Shown in pieces: positions 1 to 5,120 of a DNA stretch of 8,822 bases (its first letter is position 1; every line of letters starts with the position of its first letter). A program made the translations under genes and the position numbers. This stretch comes from an uncultured bacterium (lineage in GTDB: Bacteria > Pseudomonadota > Gammaproteobacteria > Burkholderiales > Burkholderiaceae_F). Location of the stretch: NCBI GenBank assembly GCA_905215795.1, contig CAJMRV010000068.1, forward strand, positions 1-8,822, read 5' to 3'. The notes under the pieces were generated by a model. It had not been told where the DNA came from and did no database searches. It saw only the letters and a list, made by a program, of their open reading frames with translations.

Positions 1-579
1 GCCCACACGATCCTGATCGACCTCGACCGCGACGTCTGGGGCTACATCTCGCTCGGCTTCTTCCGCCAGAAGCTCAAGGAAGGCGAAGTGGGCTCCTCGA
101 CGATGCCCCACAAGGTCAACCCGATCGACTTCGAGAACTCCGAGGGGAACCTCGGCCTGGCGAACGCCATCCTCGACCACATGGCCGGCAAGCTCCCGAT
201 CTCCCGCTGGCAGCGCGACCTCACGGACTCGACCGTGCTGCGCAACCTCGGGGTCGGTTTCGGCTACGCCCTGATCGGCTTCTCCTCGCTCATGCGCGGC
301 CTCAACAAGCTCGAGCTCAACGACAAGGTCGTCGCCGAAGACCTCGACCACGCCTGGGAGGTCCTCGCCGAGGCCGTCCAGACCGTGATGCGCCGCTACG
401 GCATCCCCAAACCCTACGAACAGCTCAAGGCCCTCACGCGCGGCAAGGGCATCACGCCCGAGACGATGCGCGAGTTCATCTCCGGCCTGGAGATCCCGGC
501 CGAAGCGAAGGAACGCCTCATGGAGCTCACGCCCGCCACCTACATCGGCAAGGCCCCCGAGCTCGCCCGCCGCTGCTGA
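1..579 (+). CDS. purB: adenylosuccinate lyase, 3' part (5' end outside window)
   Basis: This cytosolic enzyme removes fumarate from SAICAR and from adenylosuccinate, two steps of purine/AMP synthesis. Reading frame 1 is open from the first base, so the gene starts upstream; 192 residues plus the TGA stop are visible, against about 456 in E. coli PurB. The fumarase/aspartase-superfamily signature loop GSSTMPHKVNP, with its catalytic Ser pair and Lys, lies about 30 residues into the visible part. It continues into DFENSEGNLG and then SRWQRDLTDSTVLRNLG, all very close to the E. coli-type (long) PurB. The C-terminus (TPATYIGKAPELARRC) matches the E. coli ending apart from the last residues, so the gene is intact at its 3' end. 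There is no purine-pathway neighbour inside the window. Confidence 0.97.
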   Translation, partial: AHTILIDLDRDVWGYISLGFFRQKLKEGEVGSSTMPHKVNPIDFENSEGNLGLANAILDHMAGKLPISRWQRDLTDSTVLRNLGVGFGYALIGFSSLMRGLNKLELNDKVVAEDLDHAWEVLAEAVQTVMRRYGIPKPYEQLKALTRGKGITPETMREFISGLEIPAEAKERLMELTPATYIGKAPELARRC

Positions 580-595
580 CCAACTCCCCCGACGA

Positions 596-620
596 GCCGT
601 CCCTCCAGGACGGCCCGTCC
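596..620. repeat. overlapping inverted repeats after purB
   Basis: GCCGTCC at 596-602 pairs with GGACGGC at 608-614 across a 5-base loop. The same GGACGG (608-613) can instead pair with CCGTCC at 615-620 around a single central C. The two hairpins therefore exclude each other. No T-run follows, so this is not a convincing intrinsic terminator. It lies in the 59-bp gap between purB and the lipoprotein gene and could act as an mRNA processing or stability element, or be chance in GC-rich DNA. Confidence 0.35.
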
Positions 621-638
621 CGGAAACGAGGGTCCATC

Positions 639-980
639 ATGAAGACACGCCACACTGAAGGGCGCCGCGGCACCGCGCTGCGCGCCGGACTCGTCCTCGC
701 CGCCGCCACGGCCTCCGTCCTCGTCGCAGGATGCCAGGGCGTCACGCCGCTCGGACGTGAGTTCTACAGCGTCACCGCACCCACGACCGACGAGGCCGTC
801 CGTGCGGGGCAGGCCTACTGCCGGAAGCTCGCTCCGTCGAGCTTCACCGTGCGCACGGTCTCCCGGTCGGAGAAGGACCCCTCGCAGGTCGAAGTGGTCT
901 TCCGCTGCCAGGAGCTCAACAAGCCCCTGCCCGAGTCGCACTACCGCCCCAACATCGGATTCATCCAGGGCGAAGAGTGA
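639..980 (+). CDS. small uncharacterised lipoprotein (113 aa)
   Basis: The function is not recognised. The N-terminus has basic residues (R9, R10, R15), a hydrophobic stretch at about 16-30, and a lipobox V-A-G-C with the lipidated cysteine at C32, so a signal-peptidase-II lipoprotein is predicted. The mature part is about 82 residues with two further cysteines, C61 (in AYCRKL) and C90 (in FRCQEL), which could form a disulfide in the periplasm. There is no other recognisable domain. A GAGGG Shine-Dalgarno at 628-632, 6 nt before the ATG, supports this start. The gene is 59 bp downstream of purB on the same strand and may be read from the purB transcript; no clear promoter of its own is visible. 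It ends before a strong terminator. Confidence is high that it is a real gene and a lipoprotein, and nil for any role. Confidence 0.75.
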   Translation: MKTRHTEGRRGTALRAGLVLAAATASVLVAGCQGVTPLGREFYSVTAPTTDEAVRAGQAYCRKLAPSSFTVRTVSRSEKDPSQVEVVFRCQELNKPLPESHYRPNIGFIQGEE

Positions 981-1013
981 TCCGCGGGCTGCGGACGACG
1001 ATTTCAAAGCACC

Positions 1014-1054
1014 AAAAAAAGAAGCTTCCGGTTTTGCTGCCGGAAGCTTCTTTT
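1014..1054. terminator. bidirectional intrinsic terminator between lipoprotein gene and modC
   Basis: A perfect 11-bp stem, GAAGCTTCCGG (1021-1031) with CCGGAAGCTTC (1040-1050), encloses an 8-base loop. On the + strand it is followed by TTTTCGTTT. On the - strand the seven A's at 1014-1020 become a U7 tract. It therefore ends both the lipoprotein transcript and the mod operon, and looks stronger for the mod direction. Confidence 0.87.
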
Positions 1055-1078
1055 CGTTTCAGGTTGTCGGACCGTGCG

Positions 1079-2164
1079 TCAGATCACGATCGAGCCCGCC
1101 TTGACCTGCGCCCAGACGCGGTCGCCCTCCTTGAGGGAGAGCTCCTCGAGCGAATGGCGCGTCACGCGCGCGAGCAGGAACGAGCCTCCCAACTCCAGGC
1201 GCACGAGCACGTAGCTCGGCCCGAGCGGGGAGATCGTCCCGACGGTGCACTCGAAGACGTTGCGGATCGACGTGAGGCCCGGTTCGGTCTTCGTCACCGA
1301 GACGTCGGCGGCCTTGATGCGCACGCGCACCCGTTCGCCGATGGGCTTCTCGTCGAGGTCGGGCATCTCCATCGTGAAGTCCTCGCCGCGGATGCGGATC
1401 GCGCCCCAGCGTTCGAAGCGCTCCTCGATCTCGCCGGTGAGGACGACGGCGCCGCCCTCGGCCTCGTCGCCGGTGCGGCAATAAGGAATCACCTCCTCGA
1501 GCGTGCCGTGGCGGACGATGCTGCCCGCCTTGAAGACGACGACGTAGTCGGCCAGGCGCGCCATCTCGTCGATCGAGTGCGTGACGTAGAGGATCGGGAC
1601 CTCGAGCTCGTCGCGCAGGCGTTCGAGCCACGGGAGGATCTCCTGCTTCCTCTGCCAGTCGAGCGCCGCGAGCGGCTCGTCCATGAGGATGATGTCCGGG
1701 GTCATGACGAGGGCGCGCGCGATGGCGACCCTCTGGCGTTCACCGCCTGAGAGTTCCGAGACGCGCCTCCCAAGGAGGTGCCCGATGCCGAGCAGCTCCA
1801 CGGCCTCCCTGAGGCGGCCGAGTCCCTCGGGATTGCCGCTCCTCTTGAGTCCGAACGTGAGGTTCTTCTCGACGTCGAGGTGCTCGAAAAGGCTCGCCTC
1901 CTGGAAGACGTAGCCCAGGCGGCGCTTGTAGGTGGGCACGAAGACCTTGCGGTCGTCGTCCTGCCAGCACTCGCCGTTGATGGTGACGCGTCCCTTCGGA
2001 CGCTCGAGCCCCGCGACGCTCCTCAGGACCGTGGTCTTCCCGCAGCCCGAGGGGCCGAAGAGGACCGTGATGCCGGAGGCGGGGACCTCGAAGGCCACGT
2101 CGAGCTTGAAGCCCGTGGAGCGTTCGAGTTCGATGTCGACGAATCCGTTCTTCGCGGTGGTCAT
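1079..2164 (-). CDS. modC: molybdate ABC transporter, ATP-binding subunit
   Basis: This cytoplasmic ATPase powers molybdate import through ModB. It has 361 residues, close to E. coli ModC (about 352). ABC motifs appear in order: Walker A GPSGCGKTT (37-45), Q-loop Q88, signature LSGGE (138-142), Walker B ILMDEP (about 159-164), D-loop LAALD (165-169) and switch histidine H196. The C-terminal part, roughly 290-361, fits the Mop/TOBE molybdate-binding domain that marks ModC among ABC ATPases. The start ATG overlaps the modB stop in a 4-base ATGA, with an AAGAAGG Shine-Dalgarno at 2178-2172 inside modB, so translation is probably coupled. It is the last gene of modABC and ends just before the bidirectional terminator. 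All catalytic residues are present. Other anion importers of this class are possible, but the Mop domain and neighbours favour molybdate/tungstate. Confidence 0.95.
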   Translation of the reverse strand: MTTAKNGFVDIELERSTGFKLDVAFEVPASGITVLFGPSGCGKTTVLRSVAGLERPKGRVTINGECWQDDDRKVFVPTYKRRLGYVFQEASLFEHLDVEKNLTFGLKRSGNPEGLGRLREAVELLGIGHLLGRRVSELSGGERQRVAIARALVMTPDIILMDEPLAALDWQRKQEILPWLERLRDELEVPILYVTHSIDEMARLADYVVVFKAGSIVRHGTLEEVIPYCRTGDEAEGGAVVLTGEIEERFERWGAIRIRGEDFTMEMPDLDEKPIGERVRVRIKAADVSVTKTEPGLTSIRNVFECTVGTISPLGPSYVLVRLELGGSFLLARVTRHSLEELSLKEGDRVWAQVKAGSIVI

Positions 2165-2847
2165 GACGCCACCTTCTTGGGTTGGCGCCGTTCAAGCAGG
2201 TTGAGGAGCATGAGGACGATGAAGCTGAAGATGAGCATGCCGCCGGCCAGAGCATAGGCGTGGTCGTATTCCATGGCCTCGACGTAGGTGTAGATCTGCG
2301 TGGAGACGACCTGGGTCTGGCCCGGGATCGCCCCGCCGATTATCAGCACGACGCCGAACTCGCCGATCGTGTGCGCGAACGTCATCAGGGCGCCGCGCAC
2401 GATCCCGTGGCTCGCCAGGGGCATCACCACGTTGAAGAACGCGTCGAGCGGCGGACAACGGAGCGTGGCCGCGACCTCCATGGGCCTCGGGCCGACGCCC
2501 TCGAAGGCCGTCACCAGGGGCTGGACCATGAAGGGCATGGAATAGAGCACCGAGCCGAAGACGAGGCCGGTGAACGTGAAGTTGAGCGTGCCGATCCCGA
2601 GCTGGTCGGTGAGCCTGCCGATCGGCCCCTCGGGGCCGAGTGCGACGAGGATGTAGAAGCCGAGCACGGAGGGCGGCAGCACCAGGGGGAGCGTGACCAC
2701 GGCGTTGACGACGCCGCAGAGCATGCTCCTGCGCTTGGCGAGCCACCACGAGAGCGGCAGCCCGATGACGAGGAGGACGGCGGTGGTGACCGAGGCGAGC
2801 TTCAGGCTCACCATGATCGGTTCCCAATCCTGGGGATTGATCATCAT
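2161..2847 (-). CDS. modB: molybdate ABC transporter, permease subunit
   Basis: This inner-membrane channel subunit forms the dimer through which molybdate passes from ModA. At 228 residues it is the usual ModB size. Hydrophobic stretches lie near 12-36, 44-70, 92-112, 146-172 and 197-218, consistent with about five membrane helices. The stretch HTIGEFGVVLIIGG...IPGQTQVVS (159-182) is highly characteristic of ModB. The cytoplasmic EAA loop that docks on ModC is at about 124-145 (EVAATLRCPPLDAFFNVVMP), but the conserved glycine of that loop is replaced by R-C-P-P. Two adjacent ATGs are possible starts. The AAGGAGG Shine-Dalgarno at 2859-2853 lies 5 nt from the first (2847) and 8 nt from the second (2844), so the second is slightly better placed. 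The gap to modA is 36 nt and the 3' end overlaps modC by 4 bases, so all three form one operon. Confidence 0.95.
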   Translation of the reverse strand: MMINPQDWEPIMVSLKLASVTTAVLLVIGLPLSWWLAKRRSMLCGVVNAVVTLPLVLPPSVLGFYILVALGPEGPIGRLTDQLGIGTLNFTFTGLVFGSVLYSMPFMVQPLVTAFEGVGPRPMEVAATLRCPPLDAFFNVVMPLASHGIVRGALMTFAHTIGEFGVVLIIGGAIPGQTQVVSTQIYTYVEAMEYDHAYALAGGMLIFSFIVLMLLNLLERRQPKKVAS

Positions 2848-2852
2848 GCCGG

Positions 2853-2859
2853 CCTCCTT
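2853..2859 (-). promoter_or_regulatory. strong ribosome binding site of modB
   Basis: AAGGAGG on the - strand is the best Shine-Dalgarno in the window. It sits 5 nt before the ATG at 2847 and 8 nt before the in-frame ATG at 2844. The spacing slightly favours the second Met, so the true protein may lack one residue. Confidence 0.75.
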
Positions 2860-2883
2860 GTGGTCGGTTCACCCGTCATCAGC

Positions 2884-3636
2884 TTATTCGGGAGCGCCGT
2901 AGCCATAGGCGGCACGGATGCGGGCGGCCTCGGGATTGGTCCTGATGAACTCGAGGAAGCGCTTGGCACCCTCGTTGTCCTTGCCGACGTTGAGGAGCAC
3001 CGCGTCCTGACGGATCGGTTGGTAGAGGCTCGTCGGAACCTCCCAGCCGGAGCCGCCCTGGAGCTTGCCGTCCTTGTAGACCTGGGAGAGCGCGACGAAG
3101 CCGGCCTGCGCGTTGTTGGTGCGCACGAACTGGAAGGTCTTGCCGATGTTGTCGCCCATGACGAACTTGGGTTCGAGCTTCTTGAGGATGCCCAGGCCCT
3201 CCATGGTCTGGTAGGAGGCCTCGCCGTAGGGGGCGAGCTTCGGGTTGGCGACGGCGATCTTCTTGATCTTGTCGGAAAGGAGGCTCTTCTCGTCGGTCAT
3301 GAGCTTCTCGTCGGGACTCCAGACGATCAGCTTGCCCATGGCGTAGGTGAATTCGGTGCCTTCAACGGCGTAGCCCTCGGCGACGGCCTTCTTCGGGGTC
3401 TTGGCGTCGGCGGCGAGGAACACGTCGAACGGAGCGCCGTTCTTGATCTGGGCGTAGAAGGCGCCCGTGGAGCCGAACGAAACCGTGAGCTTGTCGCCCG
3501 TGGCCTTTTCATAGACCGGGGCGATGTCCTTCATCGGCGCCGTGAAGTTGGCGGCGACGGCGACGCGGACTTCCTGGGCCTGGGCGAAGGAAACGAAGCT
3601 CAGCGCGACGAGGGCGCCGATCAGAGTCTTTTTCAT
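2884..3636 (-). CDS. modA: molybdate-binding periplasmic protein
   Basis: This periplasmic solute-binding protein captures molybdate (often also tungstate) and delivers it to ModBC. It has 250 residues, the usual ModA size. A Sec signal peptide, MKKTLIGALVALSFVSFAQA, is predicted to be cut after A20 (AQA-QE). The mature start VRVAVAANFTAPMKDI (24-38), the SFGSTGAFYAQI segment (53-64) and GAPFDVFLAAD (67-77) are typical. Within these, N30 and S56 sit where family members contact the oxyanion. Asn at the first site, where E. coli has Ser, resembles what I recall of Azotobacter ModA2. The frame stays open upstream to 3900, but that extension is Cys/Arg-rich and not ModA-like; the Shine-Dalgarno AGGAGA and the signal peptide fix the start at 3636. 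It is first in modABC, divergent from modE, behind a long structured leader. Confidence 0.94.
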   Translation of the reverse strand: MKKTLIGALVALSFVSFAQAQEVRVAVAANFTAPMKDIAPVYEKATGDKLTVSFGSTGAFYAQIKNGAPFDVFLAADAKTPKKAVAEGYAVEGTEFTYAMGKLIVWSPDEKLMTDEKSLLSDKIKKIAVANPKLAPYGEASYQTMEGLGILKKLEPKFVMGDNIGKTFQFVRTNNAQAGFVALSQVYKDGKLQGGSGWEVPTSLYQPIRQDAVLLNVGKDNEGAKRFLEFIRTNPEAARIRAAYGYGAPE

Positions 3637-3642
3637 GGATTC

Positions 3643-3648
3643 TCTCCT
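3643..3648 (-). promoter_or_regulatory. ribosome binding site that fixes the modA start
   Basis: AGGAGA on the - strand lies 6 nt upstream of the ATG at 3636. It selects this codon over the longer in-frame opening that begins near 3900, and the signal peptide starts immediately at this Met. Confidence 0.8.
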
Positions 3649-3697
3649 GATGGTTTTACGCATACAATGGGTGATGCATGGTTTGCAAAGACAAGAA

Positions 3698-3744
3698 AAG
3701 GACGACGCGCCGGTGCCCGGGAGGCATCCGACGCATTCGTCCTT
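3698..3744 (-). promoter_or_regulatory. long imperfect stem-loop in modA leader (candidate cis-regulatory RNA)
   Basis: AAGGACGA (3698-3705) pairs perfectly with TCGTCCTT (3737-3744). Inside, GCG/CGC (3707-3709 with 3732-3734), CGG/CCG (3711-3713 with 3728-3730) and T-GCC/GGC-A (3714-3717 with 3723-3726) continue the stem, separated by small mismatches and a bulge, to a 5-base loop. That gives about 18 pairs in 47 nt. On the - (modA) strand the apex reads GATGCCTCCCGGGCACC, and the stem is followed by a T-rich stretch (TTTTCTTGTCTTT). It ends about 60 nt before the modA start. A riboswitch, attenuator or protein-binding leader element is possible. I cannot assign it to a known RNA family from the sequence alone. 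Confidence 0.45.
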
Positions 3745-3781
3745 CCTGTTGTGAAAAGGTCCGGTGCTCCGTTCTCTCCGA

Positions 3782-3814
3782 GCAAAACCCACGGGTCCCC
3801 ACCCGTCTTTTTGC
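3782..3814. terminator. second hairpin in the modA-modE intergenic region, terminator-like
   Basis: ACGGGT (3791-3796) pairs with ACCCGT (3801-3806) around a CCCC loop. Outer arms GCAAAA (3782-3787) and TTTTGC (3809-3814) extend it to about 12 pairs with a small internal loop. On the + strand the core stem is followed by CTTTTTG; on the - strand by GGGTTTTG. No + strand gene ends here, so a role in the modA leader (attenuation or a processed 5' structure) is as likely as simple termination. Confidence 0.45.
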
Positions 3815-3901
3815 CATGTTCGATGGTAACCCCTCACCCCAAGGAGAACCAGAAGAATTACCAACGAACATCTTTGTCGGAAATGAAAAGAGCGCTTCAC
3901 A

Positions 3902-3947
3902 AAAAATCGATTCGCACTAGGAGTTACCCCTAGTCTCGGTGATTTTT
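3902..3947. repeat. nested inverted repeat with T-tract, between modA and modE
   Basis: The inner arms ACTAGG (3916-3921) and CCTAGT (3929-3934) are a perfect 6-bp dyad with a 7-base spacer. The outer arms AAAAATC (3902-3908) and GATTTTT (3941-3947) are a second perfect 7-bp dyad on the same centre. Read on the - strand this is a hairpin ending in GATTTTTT. The inner part contains TACCCCT (3925-3931), which fits the NarL/NarP heptamer TACYYMT. It may be an RNA hairpin, a terminator or a regulator site. Confidence 0.4.
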
Positions 3948-3970
3948 CGTCCTGAAAGTGGTTTTCCTTT

Positions 3971-3980
3971 CGGTCGACCG
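3971..3980. repeat. 10-bp palindrome CGGTCGACCG
   Basis: A perfect self-complementary decamer in the AT-richer part of the modA-modE gap. It may be a protein-binding half-site pair or chance; nothing else supports a function. Confidence 0.2.
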
Positions 3981-4008
3981 TGTTTCGGGCGCAAATCGCG
4001 GAAATTCA

Positions 4009-4023
4009 TAAGTCATTGACTTA
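4009..4023. promoter_or_regulatory. perfect palindrome TAAGTCATTGACTTA, candidate operator
   Basis: The 7-bp arms TAAGTCA and TGACTTA are exact reverse complements around one central T. It lies about 50 bp upstream of the ModE-type operator, in promoter-like AT-rich DNA. A 15-bp perfect dyad of this form suits a dimeric repressor or activator. It does not match the ModE CG-n-TAT half-site, so another regulator would be implied. TTGACT at 4016-4021 resembles a -35 box but has no acceptable -10 at 16-18 bp. Confidence 0.4.
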
Positions 4024-4068
4024 CAAGGTTTTTCGCCCTTCCTGAACCTTTTGGAAGATGGCTTTTTC

Positions 4069-4091
4069 CGCTATTCCTGACTAGAATAACG
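4069..4091. promoter_or_regulatory. ModE-type operator
   Basis: CGCTATTC (4069-4076) and GAATAACG (4084-4091) form an inverted repeat with one mismatch and a 7-base spacer. The ends read CG-n-TAT ... ATA-n-CG, the pattern of E. coli ModE sites at the modABC promoter, with nearly the same overall length. It lies 49 bp upstream of the modE start and overlaps candidate -10 boxes on both strands, so molybdate-bound ModE could repress modE and modABC together. This is inferred from the pattern and the position next to modE. Confidence 0.6.
4082..4087 (+). promoter_or_regulatory. candidate -10 box of modE promoter
   Basis: TAGAAT matches TATAAT at 5 of 6 positions and lies inside the right half of the ModE-type operator, which would place the transcript start near 4094 and give a leader of about 47 nt. 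No good -35 hexamer is present at 16-18 bp (TGGCTT at best), so activation by another factor, or low activity, is possible. Confidence 0.4.
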
Positions 4092-4111
4092 AAGAACCGG
4101 CAATCATGCAA
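4083..4111 (-). promoter_or_regulatory. candidate modABC promoter overlapping the ModE operator
   Basis: On the - strand, TTGCAT (4111-4106) and TATTCT (4088-4083) are separated by exactly 17 bp. The -35 shares only the TTG core and the -10 matches 4 of 6. The -10 lies in the ModE-type operator, almost back to back with the + strand -10. Transcription from here would give modA a leader of about 440 nt containing all three stem-loops. A promoter nearer modA is not excluded; I saw no better one. Confidence 0.35.
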
Positions 4112-4130
4112 GCCCTATTTCAACCCTTAT

Positions 4131-4135
4131 GGAGA
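4131..4135 (+). promoter_or_regulatory. ribosome binding site that fixes the modE start
   Basis: GGAGA lies 5 nt before the ATG at 4141. The in-frame ATG at 4129 overlaps this site and has no Shine-Dalgarno of its own (upstream is CTATTTCAACCCTT), so 4141 is the likelier start. Confidence 0.7.
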
Positions 4136-4140
4136 CACCC

Positions 4141-4914
4141 ATGCCAGAAACCGTAGCCGACCCCGTACTGCTCGCCAAACAGATGGCGGAGATGGCCGAC
4201 AAGCGCATCGACATCCTTCGCCGCATCGAAGAGTGCGGCTCGATATCCGAAGCGGCCCGCCGCGCCGGGGTGAGCTACAAGGCGGCCTGGCAGGCGCTCG
4301 AGTCGCTGACGAACCTCGCCGGGGGCGAGCTCGTCGAACGCAGCGTGGGCGGCGCCAACGGCGGCGGGAGCACGCTCACGCCCGTGGGGCGCCAGGTCCT
4401 CGAGATCGCCGACGAACTCCTGAGGGCCCGCGCCGAAGTGCTCGCGCGCTTCCGCTTCCGCGACACGCCCGGCCTCACGCACATCGGCATGAGCACGCTG
4501 AGGACCTCGATGAGGAACCTCTTCCCGGCCGTGATCGACAAGATGACGATGGGCTCGGCCCAGGTGCGCCTCTGGCTGAGGATCGGCGCGAAGAACCGCA
4601 TCCGCGCCTCGATCACGATGGAGTCCGCCCAGCTCCTCGGCCTCAAGCCCGACATGCAGGTGCTCATGCTCACCAAGGCGACGGCCGTGGAGATCTGCGG
4701 GCTCGACAAGCTCGACACGGACTCCCGAGCCAACCACCTGCGGGGCGTCGTCATGCGCTGCGACCGCGAGCGCAAGGGCGGCGAGGTCTCGCTCCAGGTC
4801 GCCCCCGGCGTGACCGTGATCGGCTTTGCCAAGCCCGGGCACGGCCTTCACATCGGCGACGTCGCCGTGGCGGTCATCAGCCCCGAGGCGATCGTCATCG
4901 CACGCGACACCTGA
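4141..4914 (+). CDS. modE: molybdate-responsive transcriptional regulator ModE
   Basis: This cytoplasmic dimeric DNA-binding protein represses molybdate uptake when bound to molybdate and can activate molybdoenzyme genes. It has 257 residues from the ATG at 4141, close to E. coli ModE (262). The N-terminus (about 20-100) is a LysR-like winged helix-turn-helix, with helices around SISEAARRAGVSYKAAWQAL (34-53) and wing and linker to about 100. Two Mop domains follow: the first from about 118, opening with S-M-R-N (123-126; E. coli has S-A-R-N, a molybdate-contacting motif), and the second from about 187, with NHLRG-type consensus residues. Both domains are present, so sensing should be intact; the Ala-to-Met change is the only visible oddity. 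It is divergent from modABC with a ModE-type operator just upstream, suggesting autoregulation. No clear terminator follows. Confidence 0.94.
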   Translation: MPETVADPVLLAKQMAEMADKRIDILRRIEECGSISEAARRAGVSYKAAWQALESLTNLAGGELVERSVGGANGGGSTLTPVGRQVLEIADELLRARAEVLARFRFRDTPGLTHIGMSTLRTSMRNLFPAVIDKMTMGSAQVRLWLRIGAKNRIRASITMESAQLLGLKPDMQVLMLTKATAVEICGLDKLDTDSRANHLRGVVMRCDRERKGGEVSLQVAPGVTVIGFAKPGHGLHIGDVAVAVISPEAIVIARDT

Positions 4915-4976
4915 CCCGCATTCCCTTGTGGCTCAGTAGGTTAATCACTTATATTCCAAGGGTATTTGCCTTCAGC

Positions 4977-4990
4977 TTGACCTCAGTCAA
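4977..4990. promoter_or_regulatory. FNR/ANR-like box upstream of the cytochrome gene
   Basis: TTGAC-CTCA-GTCAA is a perfect dyad with the N4 spacing of FNR sites (TTGAT-N4-ATCAA), differing by one base in each half. The centre is at 4983.5. TTAACT at 5014-5019 would give a start near 5026 and a class-II position close to -41.5; TATCAT at 5023-5028 is a better -10 but would place the box near -51. Oxygen-dependent control of an anaerobic respiratory cytochrome is the inference. Confidence 0.42.
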
Positions 4991-5120
4991 ACCTCGGGGC
5001 GGCACCCTTACCCTTAACTTAATATCATTGGGGCCATGACTGTAACGAGATGCGTCCGCCCCTCGTAGGGACCTCACGTACAGCCCCTGACCCCCAAGAG
5101 TTTTTTCTGATCCGTTGACC

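Noticed and set aside
3637..3900. N-terminal extension of modA from an upstream in-frame ATG
   Set aside because: The extra 88 residues are unlike any ModA and would bury the signal peptide. The AGGAGA site 6 nt before 3636 and the classical signal sequence fix the shorter start.
3678..3920. An 80-codon + strand frame in the modA-modE gap
   Set aside because: The product is Arg/Cys-rich without recognisable features, it lacks a ribosome binding site, and it spans hairpins that look regulatory.
2182..3933. A 583-codon open frame on the + strand across modB and modA
   Set aside because: It is a shadow of two well-recognised genes, with skewed Asp/Glu/Gly/His/Arg composition, no domain and no ribosome binding site.
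4129..4140. Earlier ATG for modE at 4129
   Set aside because: It has no Shine-Dalgarno in front of it and overlaps the GGAGA site that serves the ATG at 4141. It would add only four residues.
4923..4962. CCCTTG ... CAAGGG as a modE terminator
   Set aside because: The loop is 28 bases, the stem only 6 bp, and no T-run follows.
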